Positions 14,751 to 23,168 of a DNA stretch of 53,072 nucleotides are shown here, in pieces; the stretch's first letter is position 1; each line of letters starts with the position of its first letter. The DNA is from Saprospiraceae bacterium. Its GTDB lineage: Bacteria; Bacteroidota; Bacteroidia; Chitinophagales; Saprospiraceae. The position numbers and the translations under genes were made by a program. Location: NCBI GenBank assembly GCA_027080725.1, contig JALWRC010000074.1, forward strand, positions 1-53,072. The letters are read 5' to 3'. The notes below the pieces were generated by a model that saw only the letters and a program-made list of their open reading frames with translations, searched no databases and was not told the origin of the DNA.

Positions 14751-15494
14751 ATGGATTCTATCGATAAAAACCGATGTTCCTGGCCGGGGCAAGACCCGCT
14801 CTATCTTAATTACCACGACACGGAGTGGGGCGTCCCGGTGCACGACGACCAAAAGCTATTTGAATTTTTGCTGCTGGAAACATTTCAAACGGGATTGAGC
14901 TGGATTACCATACTGCGCAAGAGAGAGAACTTCCGCAGTGCCTTTGACGGCTTCGACTACCGGAAAATTGCGCGTTACGACGACAAGAAATTCGAAGAAC
15001 TCCTGTCTGATTCAGGCATTATACGCAACAAATTAAAAATCAAATCTGCAATCACCAATGCACAAGCATTCCTCCGCATTCAAGAGGAATTCGGTTCCTT
15101 CGACCGTTATATTTAGTGCTCCGCGCAGAAAATAACTACACATATAAACTCGCTCTTTTTCCCTGACTCTTCGTTGCTCAAACAGTCATTATGCTATGGC
15201 ATAACTCCCGTTTGAGCGCCTCGATTAAGAGTAAAATAGCTTCGGTTGCTATGTATATTTATTTCTTGCGCGGAGCACTGGGCTTTTACCGGAGGGGAGA
15301 CCATTCACAATACATGGGCTACGCTCCGGGATGTTCCCCCCAACACTCCCCTATCGGACAAAATCAGCAAAGACTTAAAGCGGCGAGGTTTCAAATTTGT
15401 CGGCACCACCGTCGTCTATGCGCATATGCAGGCCACCGGCATGGTCAACGACCACACGACGGATTGTTTTCGATGGAAGGAGCTAAAAAATTAA
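14751..15494 (+). pseudogene. tag: DNA-3-methyladenine glycosylase I, split by a family 1 element
   Basis: Tag removes 3-methyladenine from alkylated DNA. The 5' part (121 codons) begins MDSIDKNRCSWPG with zinc ligand Cys9, then His22 in YLNYHDTEWG and the base-binding Glu43 in LLLETFQTGLSW. The 3' part starts at 15280 region with WAFTGGET and includes RRGFKFVGTTVVYAHMQATG, then VNDHTTDCFRW with the last two zinc ligands. Between them lies a 165-bp element (15115-15279) that creates TAG right after Ile121. Removing exactly those bases restores the frame with ATT TGG at the junction. The truncated product lacks half of the zinc site and the C-terminal helices, so the gene is almost certainly inactive. 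Confidence 0.88.
15115..15279 (+). mobile_element. Family 1 inverted-repeat element in tag
   Basis: This is the best-preserved copy: 165 bp, with ends AGTGCTCCGCGCAGAAAATA and, inverted, AGTGCTCCGCGCAAGAAATA, an imperfect terminal repeat of about 30 bp. The centre folds as GCTCAAAC..TTATGC TATG GCATAA..GTTTGAGC. Excision restores tag with no base left over, so there is no target duplication, or at most one T. No coding capacity; it must have been mobilised in trans, and no matching transposase is in the window. Confidence 0.85.
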
Positions 15495-15516
15495 TATTAA
15501 GGGCAATCTGTTTTCA

Positions 15517-17262
15517 TCAGTGCTTAGGATGGACGTTGGTTTGGGAAGTAAAATCCTGCATTTCACTGGGATGAGGGGTTTCTGAGCGACAAATACAATT
15601 GACTGCATCTTCTACACACATATAAAATTTTTCGTCCCCCATCTTACTTACCACCCCTCCACGTACAAGTGCGTCCCTTACTGGCCCTTTGACCCCTGCA
15701 AAGACCACATCCACGCCCCTTTCCCTGAAAGCATCGACGACTTCTTTGATGGTATGTATCCCCGTACTATCGATCTGATTCATGCTCTCTGCATTGATGA
15801 TAATCAGCCGAAGGGCGTCGCCTTTCTTCTCGGCCAATTGGAAGAGACGCTCCTTGAAATACTGTGCATTGGCGAAGAAGAGTTGCGCATCAAATCGAAC
15901 AATAAGCGTATCTTCCTGCTGAATCAAATCGGGAAAGCGCTCTACATTGCGGTAATGAATCGTCCCCGGCACTTTGCCCAGTTCGGCGACATGAGGACGG
16001 GTCACGCGAAGGATGACCATCACCAAAGACAAAACCACCCCGATAGCAATCCCGCGCTCGATACCCAGCAACAAGGTCCCTGCGAAGGTGATCATAAACA
16101 GTATAAAATCCGTTTTATTGGCTTTCCACAAAAACAGCGCCTCCCTCCAATCTACCAATCCCGCGACAGCCACAATGATAATAGCCGCCAAAATCGCATT
16201 GGGTAGGAAGTAAAACAAGGGCGTAAAAAAGAGCAGTATCAACATCAACAACAACGCACTGATTATCGAGGCAACCGGCGTGCGGGCCCCTGCGCGGTCA
16301 TTGACCGCCGAGCGGCCGAATCCTCCGGCTACAGGGTAGGCCTGACTAAATGACGCCCCGATATTGGCCAAGCCCAACGCGATCAACTCCTGATTGGCGT
16401 TGACCTCATAGTTGCGATGCCGCATCTGTATCGCCCTCGCGACAGAGTACGACTCCATAAACCCGATGATCGATATGGTCCCCCCAAACAGCAGCAACTG
16501 GCGAATCTGATCCCAGTCCATCACCGGAGCGCTTAGGTGCGGCAACCCGGCGGGAATATCCCCGACAATCTTCACTCCATAATCCGTCAGTCCGAGATAC
16601 CGAACAGCGACAATCCCAAAAACCACTGCCACCAACTGTACAGGAATCGCCTTGTGGAGCTTTTTGGCGAATAAAATAATGAGCATGCCCCCCAACCCCA
16701 ATCCCAAGGAGTACATGTTCGTATGACCCACTTCCTCTGCAAGGTGTTGTATCAATTCGTGGATATGATGCGTCCTCGGGATGTTAATCCCCAAGAGGTG
16801 CTTGAGTTGGCTCAATCCGATAATTAGAGCAGCGGCAGAAGTAAACCCCGAGATAATCGGGTGGGACAAAAAGTTGGAAAGGAACCCCAAGCGAAAGACC
16901 CCGAGCATCAATTGGATGCCCCCTACGATGAGCGCCATCAGTATGGCGACCTGTATGTATTGCGAAGTTCCGGGTTGCGCAATCGCGGCGACACCGGCCG
17001 TCGTCAACAGCGATATCATGGCCACAGGTCCGACCGCCAATTGACGGGAAGTGCCAAAAATTGCATATATAATTAAGGGTATGGTCGCCGCATACAATCC
17101 GTGAATCTGAGGGAGCCCGGCCAACATCGCATAGGCCATTCCCTGAGGTATCAACATCACCCCTACCGTCAAACCGGCAGACAAATCCCCTTTAAAATCC
17201 ACTTGGTCATAATGCCGTAAAGCCTCTACAATTGGAAAAAACTTCGACCATTTTAACTGCAT
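15517..17262 (-). CDS. SulP-family anion transporter with STAS domain
   Basis: An inner-membrane permease of the SLC26/SulP family, usually a sulfate or bicarbonate transporter; the substrate cannot be read from sequence. The 581-residue protein has an N-terminal cytoplasmic stretch, then the family signature DLSAGLTVGVMLIPQGMAYA (about 26-45), around 12 membrane segments, and FGRSAVNDRAGARTPVASI near residue 320. The C-terminal STAS domain (residues about 440-555) includes LRLIIINAESMNQIDSTGIH. The stop lies 22 bp from the end of the convergent tag pseudogene. Confidence 0.92.
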   Translation of the reverse strand: MQLKWSKFFPIVEALRHYDQVDFKGDLSAGLTVGVMLIPQGMAYAMLAGLPQIHGLYAATIPLIIYAIFGTSRQLAVGPVAMISLLTTAGVAAIAQPGTSQYIQVAILMALIVGGIQLMLGVFRLGFLSNFLSHPIISGFTSAAALIIGLSQLKHLLGINIPRTHHIHELIQHLAEEVGHTNMYSLGLGLGGMLIILFAKKLHKAIPVQLVAVVFGIVAVRYLGLTDYGVKIVGDIPAGLPHLSAPVMDWDQIRQLLLFGGTISIIGFMESYSVARAIQMRHRNYEVNANQELIALGLANIGASFSQAYPVAGGFGRSAVNDRAGARTPVASIISALLLMLILLFFTPLFYFLPNAILAAIIIVAVAGLVDWREALFLWKANKTDFILFMITFAGTLLLGIERGIAIGVVLSLVMVILRVTRPHVAELGKVPGTIHYRNVERFPDLIQQEDTLIVRFDAQLFFANAQYFKERLFQLAEKKGDALRLIIINAESMNQIDSTGIHTIKEVVDAFRERGVDVVFAGVKGPVRDALVRGGVVSKMGDEKFYMCVEDAVNCICRSETPHPSEMQDFTSQTNVHPKH

Positions 17263-17326
17263 AAAATCACGTTTACCTTTACCTTAACTTCCCCCCTCGA
17301 GAGATATCTATATGGATAACTGTTGA

Positions 17327-17339
17327 GGTATGAAATGGT
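17327..17339 (-). repeat. Dispersed 13-mer, exact copy
   Basis: GGTATGAAATGGT, the inverse of ACCATTTCATACC. It lies in the gap upstream of the sulP start and is inverted relative to the copy at 17514-17526. Confidence 0.85.
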
Positions 17340-17513
17340 TGATGGGGAGGTGGATCTTAACCCCATCGCATCCCTACCCTCTTGTACTCTTTGTAAGAAT
17401 CTGCACGCAACCACAGAGAATGGGTGCAGAAATAAACTACTCTACGATTAGCAAAGGTTGCAAAAATTAATGAGTATTTAAGTAACCCACATCACGCATG
17501 TAACCGAGTGTCT

Positions 17514-17526
17514 ACCATTTCATACC
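17514..17526 (+). repeat. Dispersed 13-mer, exact copy
   Basis: ACCATTTCATACC followed by AAAAAAA and preceded by T, the full 18-bp consensus TACCATTTCATACCAAAA. It lies just past the stop of the lipoprotein gene at 17561. Confidence 0.85.
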
Positions 17527-17560
17527 AAAAAAACAACGCATTATCCTCAAACTCCCGATT

Positions 17561-19159
17561 TTACTCCGGCTCCGGGGCGATCTGTTGTAACGACAATCGG
17601 TTGCCCTTACGGTCCAAAACCAGAATATACGCGCCTTTATGCTTCAGGACAGGGAGTCGAATTCGTTGATTCTTCTCCACTAAAGTAGCAAAATACGGCA
17701 CCTTGTCGTAGTAATCTGTCCGGCTCTTGAGCTCTTCGGGGTAAAAAAGGGATACTTGAACTTCCTCACCAAAGCTGTTCTTATACACCCGCATCGTGTC
17801 GCCCATGTCCTGCTGCATTCTCAGATTATTGAGTAAAAGCAAATCTACGGATTGGAGCCGGTGCTCCTTAAAATATCGTCCCTTCAATAAGGTGTATTCA
17901 CGGGTCGCCTGATGGCTGTATTTATCCAAATGCGTCTGGCTAATCGTCAGGGGATCGATGTGGTATTTGTCCCGGAATACCTTGGCCAACCACCGCCTTC
18001 CCCGCTTGGTCTCCCGCTCAAGGATATGGTCAAAACCCGCCAATACCACGACGCGGGATGCTGTATCCTGCCCGAATGTCTTGTCGTACAAATGCACGGC
18101 CTGCCCCACCTCCCGGTCTATCCCGGCATCCTGTGATTCGTATGCTACAAATCGAAATCCCATCCGTCTGGCAGTATGAATAAGCCGGTTATAATGCTGC
18201 TCCCGCGTATAAAATCCGGTCGCCAGCGTCGGAAATCCGCCGGGAGCATTCAATACACTGTCCTGCCCGGCTCCCAACGCTTCAAGCGCTAAGGTGTTGA
18301 ACCCCTCCTTCCTCAACCCCTGCAATAGGCGGACGAGTAAGGCGCGATGTCTCGGGGCATAATGATTTTCATTGAACATGACCAACTTGTGCCCACGAGC
18401 CTCCGAAAGAATGGTGTCCAATGCTGCTTCGCCTGTAATTCCCCTGGTTTGTATGGTGTGGACCATGTTGGTGTCTGGCGTACCCCCATGCGATTGGAGC
18501 TTTTGCCATAAGGCATCGTATTCTTTATTCTCACCCAAAAAGGAGGCGAAGGTGAGTTCCATCTGCAACTTCAACCACTCCTCCTGCTTGTCATAGGCGG
18601 GATAATCCCTGATCGCTTCCAAAGCCGCCAAATACGCATTGGACGACCTGTACCGGGCTACAATATCCATTACCGTGCTGATCTCCTTGCGATACCCTTC
18701 GCCCACCTCCAAACTCTCAAACATATCCCTCAAATCCGCCTCTAAAGCGTAAATAGCCTTCGGAGCCCTTGGAATGCCCACAAACCGGAAGCGCTGATGC
18801 TTTAGGATGGTATCCAGTACCACCAAACTATCCGGATAATCAAAAGTGTCTTTGGGGCCGGAGAGCGCCAAGAAAAAAGCATAGGGAGGAAAATCGGTAC
18901 TGCCATACACCAAGACCCCTTTCTCCACCTCGAAATCCAAATGCCGGAGCAGCCGGTTCAATCGGCGTTTGTTGGTCGTATATACAATATCGGCAGGAGA
19001 GCGAAAATACACTTGTTGTGTGTCATTGACGATGTGGATATGGAAGTCGCGCACATAATGGTTGTACTTAAAGGTTTTGTGAACGCGATTGCTGCATCCC
19101 AAGAGCACCCCCATCGTCAGAACCCCTACGAGCCAGGATAGCGTCTTTTCAAACAACAT
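17561..19159 (-). CDS. Lipoprotein with TIKI/EreA/ChaN-like domain
   Basis: A 532-residue predicted lipoprotein: signal segment LVGVLTMGVLLGCSN with the lipobox Leu-Leu-Gly-Cys. The N-terminal 200 residues are unrecognised. From about residue 250 the sequence reads HKLVMFNENHYAPRHRALLV, then LRKEGFNTLALEALG and MGFRFVAYESQD, and later VVVLAGFDHILER. The 'NExH..H', 'EAL' and 'GxxH' layout resembles the TIKI/TraB, ChaN and erythromycin esterase superfamily, which binds metal or haem at conserved Glu and His residues. Function is not known. It is the last gene of an operon with an ECF sigma factor and its likely anti-sigma factor; the gap from the anti-sigma gene is 18 bp, so it may be part of the signal pathway or its output. 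Confidence 0.65.
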   Translation of the reverse strand: MLFEKTLSWLVGVLTMGVLLGCSNRVHKTFKYNHYVRDFHIHIVNDTQQVYFRSPADIVYTTNKRRLNRLLRHLDFEVEKGVLVYGSTDFPPYAFFLALSGPKDTFDYPDSLVVLDTILKHQRFRFVGIPRAPKAIYALEADLRDMFESLEVGEGYRKEISTVMDIVARYRSSNAYLAALEAIRDYPAYDKQEEWLKLQMELTFASFLGENKEYDALWQKLQSHGGTPDTNMVHTIQTRGITGEAALDTILSEARGHKLVMFNENHYAPRHRALLVRLLQGLRKEGFNTLALEALGAGQDSVLNAPGGFPTLATGFYTREQHYNRLIHTARRMGFRFVAYESQDAGIDREVGQAVHLYDKTFGQDTASRVVVLAGFDHILERETKRGRRWLAKVFRDKYHIDPLTISQTHLDKYSHQATREYTLLKGRYFKEHRLQSVDLLLLNNLRMQQDMGDTMRVYKNSFGEEVQVSLFYPEELKSRTDYYDKVPYFATLVEKNQRIRLPVLKHKGAYILVLDRKGNRLSLQQIAPEPE

Positions 19160-19177
19160 CTCTTTAGTTTAAAAATA

Positions 19178-19849
19178 CTAATTAATCGGTGAAGGCATTG
19201 ACTCTTGTTGGTATTCGAGGATGAGGCCATTGGCGAGGTAAAGGATAATAGCCTTGTGGGCTATTTCTATCCGTCTGACCCCCGGATGCATCACTTTGAC
19301 CTGCCCATCTTCATTGGAGACGTGAAGCAAGTAGGCATCGGTATTAGCGCGACCGGCTTGAAGATAATAATGCCCGTCCGCTGTATGAAAAACGTGCAAT
19401 CGCTCCGGGATAAAAGCGGCATTGGCCATGACAAACTCCTCTGCCAGCTTCCATGTCCCCAACATGCTATTGAGATATTTTATCTTACCTGAAGCGGGCG
19501 AATGCTCCGGGGTGGGGGCATGTGTACGAGACATATGAACAGGTGTCGCAGCGGTCGGACGGTAAATCACAGGCCGGAGCGTGGCCTTTTTGGAAGGGCG
19601 GTAATCCTCGAGTTGAGCGACGTCATAGGTCTTTGTCTTCGCCCGGATATACTGCGCCAACCAAGCGATGTTAACCAAAAGGATAACCGAAGCGGCCACT
19701 TTGATGATCCGGTTCAGTCGGCGAATTTTACGATGGAGCCTGTTGACCTCGCCCAAACGTTTAGACAGTTTTGACCAGGTCTTTGGATGCGGATTGATAT
19801 GGAGTTCTTCCGCCGATTTTTGAAATATTCTTTCTATGCTATTTTCCAT
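19178..19849 (-). CDS. Putative membrane anti-sigma factor
   Basis: A 223-residue protein with a cytoplasmic basic N-terminus (KRLGEVNRLHRKIRRLNRII), a single membrane segment (VAASVILLVNIAWLAQYI, about 51-68), a Pro/Thr-rich linker, then a periplasmic domain of about 110 residues with WKLAEEFVMANAAFIPERLH. Position directly after an ECF sigma gene (18-bp gap) and topology suggest an anti-sigma factor, but no zinc (ZAS) motif or FecR domain is visible. The periplasmic part resembles small 'lipocalin-like' domains in its strand pattern only loosely. Confidence 0.55.
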   Translation of the reverse strand: MENSIERIFQKSAEELHINPHPKTWSKLSKRLGEVNRLHRKIRRLNRIIKVAASVILLVNIAWLAQYIRAKTKTYDVAQLEDYRPSKKATLRPVIYRPTAATPVHMSRTHAPTPEHSPASGKIKYLNSMLGTWKLAEEFVMANAAFIPERLHVFHTADGHYYLQAGRANTDAYLLHVSNEDGQVKVMHPGVRRIEIAHKAIILYLANGLILEYQQESMPSPIN

Positions 19850-19867
19850 TGTATTTAGTTTTTTTTC

Positions 19868-20425
19868 TCAGGACCTCTCTTTTTTTTGAGCTTCCAGATG
19901 TTTTTCTACCAATGCTTTGAGCTTCTTCTTCGCCATAATCAGTTGTGACTTGGAGGTGTGAATACTAATCCCCAGCATTTCGGCAATCTCGCGGTGTTTA
20001 TAACCGTCCATGACGTAGAGGTTGAAGACGGCACGGTATCCGGTGGGGAGCTGATCCAGCAGTCCGACCATCGCACCGGGCTCCAGTGGCCCCGGCAAAA
20101 AGACGGATTCATCGACCAGCGGAATGTCGTATTCGTCAAGGGAGAGGAGCATCTTTTGTTGTTTCTTCCGCCTGAGGTACATCAAGGCCTCATTGATACC
20201 TATTCGCCGCACCCAGCCTTCGAAGCTTCCGTGAAAGTCAAATGACCCTATCTTCGTCAGCACTTTAAAAATGGCCTCAGACATCACCTCTTCGGCATCC
20301 TCCACAGAAGAGACATACCTACGTACCACCCCGAGCAGGAAAGGAGCGTACCGCTCATACATCTGCCGTTGGGCCGCCGGGCGCCCCTTTTGACATTGTT
20401 GTATTAATCTTTTTTCCTCCGGCAT
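19868..20425 (-). CDS. ECF-family RNA polymerase sigma factor
   Basis: Sigma-70 region 2 is seen in QRQMYERYAPFLLGVVRRYV and EDAEEVMSEAIFKVLTKI, and region 4 in LPTGYRAVFNLYVMDGYKHR followed by EIAEMLGISIHTSKSQL, the helix-turn-helix that reads the -35 element. The start at 20425 (MPEEKRLIQQCQKG) gives 185 residues; an upstream in-frame ATG at 20494 adds 23 residues with no family support. It heads an operon with a membrane anti-sigma factor and a lipoprotein. The gene is transcribed away from aminopeptidase P. Confidence 0.9.
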   Translation of the reverse strand: MPEEKRLIQQCQKGRPAAQRQMYERYAPFLLGVVRRYVSSVEDAEEVMSEAIFKVLTKIGSFDFHGSFEGWVRRIGINEALMYLRRKKQQKMLLSLDEYDIPLVDESVFLPGPLEPGAMVGLLDQLPTGYRAVFNLYVMDGYKHREIAEMLGISIHTSKSQLIMAKKKLKALVEKHLEAQKKERS

Positions 20426-20578
20426 TTTTCCACTACTTAATCTCAAAGATAGAGATAATCCGACTATTCCGACCATTACAAACGGCTCTGGCACACCATT
20501 TCAATTATCTAAACCATCGCAATCCTCCACTTAAAACCCATCCCCGGATAGTCTTCACAATAACAAAGATGCACATTT

Positions 20579-20635
20579 GGTATGAAATGGTGTACACCAG
20601 GGTGAATTCGTTCTCACATTCAACCATTTCATACC
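20579..20635. repeat. Inverted pair of the dispersed 13-mer
   Basis: GGTATGAAATGGT at 20579-20591 and ACCATTTCATACC at 20623-20635 are perfect inverse copies separated by 31 bp, so together they form a potential 13-bp stem. They lie between the divergent sigma and aminopeptidase P genes, 83 bp upstream of the latter. Confidence 0.85.
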
Positions 20636-20717
20636 TCAATCCCATATTTTGCCTTACCTTGCAGGGTCTAACAGAGTGTATCACTTTTGACCTTTCAAAA
20701 TTCTTAAAAACCTGACT

Positions 20718-22121
20718 ATGTTTGAGCCAACCGTTTATAAAGAAAGAAGAGCCCGGCTGAAGCAACTTCTCCGTGGTGGAGTTATTCTCCTGCAAGGCAA
20801 CAATGATGTTCCGATGAACTATCCCGCCAATCCGTACACTTTCCGACAGGACAGCACTTTTTTGTATTTCACGGGAGTAAATACCACGGGATTTGCCTTA
20901 ATAATGGATCTGGATACAGGGGAAGACTCCTTATACGGCTACGATTTGGAGGTGGATGATATCATCTGGATGGGCGAACTGCCCGGACTCAAGGAGTGGG
21001 CCAGGGTTGCCGGCATCCAACATACGTGGCCCTATAACCAACTCTCTACAGACCTCCAATCCATCCAACATAGCAACAGGAAAATACACTTCTTGAATCC
21101 ATACCGGTCTGACCTCAAAATCGAACTGAGTGGTATGCTCGGTATCGATATCGATGATTTGGAACAGCGCGCCTCTGCGGAGCTCATTAAGGGGATTGTC
21201 GCCTTGAGATCCATCAAAGAGGACCGGGAAATTGCCGAGATGGAAGCCGCCCTGCACACGACAAAACACATCTATCTCCGGGTCATAAAAAACACATTGC
21301 CCGGGGTGAAAGAACAGATATTAACCGGCATCGCCGAAGGCATCGCCATCGAAAACGGGGGGCATCTCGCCTATCCGGCCATCATCTCCAGGGATGGAGA
21401 AATTTTGCATAACCACCACCATCACCATACCCTCAAAGATGGGGATTTGGTACTGGCTGATATCGGTGCCGAAGGCCCTTCAGGGTATGCCTCGGATATC
21501 ACACGGACCTTTCCGGTTTCTTGCTGCTTCTCTGAGCGTCAGCGCGCCATTTATCAGATCGTCTTGGATGCGGAAATGTCCTGTATCGAAATGCTTCGGC
21601 CGGGAATCACCTACCTGTCCGTTCACCTTCACGCCGCGACCATCATCACCGAGGGCCTCAAGGAGCTCGGCATCATGAGGGGAGATACGGACGCAGCGGT
21701 CAAGGCCGGAGCCCACGCTTTGTTTTTTCCGCACGGTCTCGGACACATGATCGGTCTGGATGTCCACGACATGGAAAATCTCGGAGAAGATTATGTCGGA
21801 TATAGCGATAGCGTGCAGCGCAGCAGCCAGTTTGGCACCGCTTATTTGCGATTAGGCCGGGAGTTGGAACCCGGCTTTGTCCTGACCGTCGAGCCAGGCA
21901 TATATTTCATACCAGCCCTGATAGATTTGTGGAAAAAGGAGAACAAGCACTCCGGTTTTATTAATTATGAAATGGTGGACCAATGGCGTTCCTTTGGAGG
22001 GGTGCGCATCGAAGACAATGTCCTCATAACCGAAGATGGACACCGCGTCCTGGGCCCGGCTATCCCGAAAACCATCGAAGAAATCGAAGCACTCAAAACA
22101 CCTCCTGGAAGGATTTCATAA
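20718..22121 (+). CDS. pepP: Xaa-Pro aminopeptidase (aminopeptidase P)
   Basis: A cytoplasmic metallopeptidase of family M24B that removes an N-terminal residue preceding proline. The 467-residue protein has the AMP_N domain (MFEPTVYKERRARLKQ, then NPYTFRQDSTFLYFTG) and a pita-bread catalytic domain. The five dinuclear metal ligands are visible: Asp248 (VLADIGAE), Asp260 (YASDITRTFP), His339 (FFPHGLGH), Glu392 (LTVEPGIYF) and Glu432 (VRIEDNVLIT). HNHHHHHTLKDGD around residue 235 is a histidine-rich loop. Length and motifs match the family. Confidence 0.94.
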   Translation: MFEPTVYKERRARLKQLLRGGVILLQGNNDVPMNYPANPYTFRQDSTFLYFTGVNTTGFALIMDLDTGEDSLYGYDLEVDDIIWMGELPGLKEWARVAGIQHTWPYNQLSTDLQSIQHSNRKIHFLNPYRSDLKIELSGMLGIDIDDLEQRASAELIKGIVALRSIKEDREIAEMEAALHTTKHIYLRVIKNTLPGVKEQILTGIAEGIAIENGGHLAYPAIISRDGEILHNHHHHHTLKDGDLVLADIGAEGPSGYASDITRTFPVSCCFSERQRAIYQIVLDAEMSCIEMLRPGITYLSVHLHAATIITEGLKELGIMRGDTDAAVKAGAHALFFPHGLGHMIGLDVHDMENLGEDYVGYSDSVQRSSQFGTAYLRLGRELEPGFVLTVEPGIYFIPALIDLWKKENKHSGFINYEMVDQWRSFGGVRIEDNVLITEDGHRVLGPAIPKTIEEIEALKTPPGRIS

Positions 22122-22161
22122 ACATTGTTCTTGATAAAAGTGTAATAGAAATTATTCGCCA

Positions 22162-22932
22162 ATGAAGATGATCAGATACTCCACCCTCTTCTTGTTTTTT
22201 GCCTTCGCATGCATGTTCACCAACACGCACGCCCAAAAGACGATTACCCAAGGGTATGTTTGGGGCGTCAAAGGCGGCCCGTCTTACCTCACCCAAAAAG
22301 GACATTACCGCACCGGTGGCTCTGCCTATGGCTGGCATGGGGACCTTTTTTACGACTCTTATTCATCCGAATCCTCCAACAGCGTATATTTCCAATTGGG
22401 CTACCACCAACGCGGCGCAGGGTTGTCCCGGTACTATCTGGGAAATTTACACAATATCCAGCTCCCAAGGCTTCGATTGGACAATCCGCGATTTTTGTAT
22501 CACAACGTCGCCCTTGAGGCCGGCGTCAAAAAGCGCTATAAGGTCACCGAAGCGCTCAAAGCTTACTTCGGAATAGGACTGCGCGGGGAGTATACCCTCA
22601 AGACCAACCTTCAAAAATATGCCGCCATTAACGAAGAGTACAAGGCGCCCATCTATCCCGCAGAAAATTTTGTCCGGCATTATCAATACGGGATTACGAT
22701 GAGTGTAGGGGCGGAATTCCCCTTGGCGGAAGGGTTGTACGAAGGATTTGGCGAATTGCGCCTCTGTCAAGACCTCTCTACGCAGTATTATCAGCCCCCC
22801 ATTCCGGGAGCGGGGTACAGAGACCCCTATACCGGGGAGCAAAGAGACCTCAATGAGATCAGTGCACGCAATTTTACCGTCGAACTCTCCTTCGGACTTC
22901 GTATCTTTAGAGTGTACGAATATGAGCTGTAA
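22162..22932 (+). CDS. Predicted outer-membrane beta-barrel protein
   Basis: A 256-residue protein with a signal peptide (STLFLFFAFACMFTNTHAQ, cleaved near residue 25). The mature part starts with GYVWGVKGGPSYL and alternates short amphipathic strands and loops, ending in NFTVELSFGLRIFRVYEYEL, as in porin-like barrels of the PorT/OMP_b-brl type in Bacteroidota. No ligand can be assigned. It begins 40 bp after aminopeptidase P. Confidence 0.75.
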   Translation: MKMIRYSTLFLFFAFACMFTNTHAQKTITQGYVWGVKGGPSYLTQKGHYRTGGSAYGWHGDLFYDSYSSESSNSVYFQLGYHQRGAGLSRYYLGNLHNIQLPRLRLDNPRFLYHNVALEAGVKKRYKVTEALKAYFGIGLRGEYTLKTNLQKYAAINEEYKAPIYPAENFVRHYQYGITMSVGAEFPLAEGLYEGFGELRLCQDLSTQYYQPPIPGAGYRDPYTGEQRDLNEISARNFTVELSFGLRIFRVYEYEL

Positions 22933-23089
22933 AAGGCCTGTCAGCCCACATAATAAAGAACAAATAGAACAAAAATCGCTATCGACTAATGCAGTAGCGC
23001 ATGAAAGTGCAATAAGCCGAGTGGCCACCAAAGCTATTTGTCTCTTAATTGAAGGGCTTGACAGGACCAAATATATCCCATGGTTTTAA
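22922..23089 (+). CDS. Small ORF overlapping the barrel gene stop (uncertain)
   Basis: An ATG at 22922 inside the last codons of the barrel gene (ATGAGCTGTAAA) opens a 55-codon frame. The product (MSCKRPVSPHNKEQIEQKSL at its start and KAICLLIEGLDRTKYIPWF at its end) looks more protein-like than chance, and the stop TAA is followed by non-coding sequence. It could be a translationally coupled small protein or the 3' remnant of a decayed gene. No family recognised. Confidence 0.3.
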   Translation: MSCKRPVSPHNKEQIEQKSLSTNAVAHESAISRVATKAICLLIEGLDRTKYIPWF

Positions 23090-23168
23090 CTGTAGGTTGT
23101 AGGGTACAAGACAATCCTTGTAATGATCCTAACCATTTCTTTGGGGCCTCACCTTATCGTGAAGTGCA

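Noticed and set aside
17327-17526. 13-mer as an ordinary promoter element
   Set aside because: Several copies are inside coding regions or between convergent genes, and the sequence does not match TTTG/TAnnTTTG.
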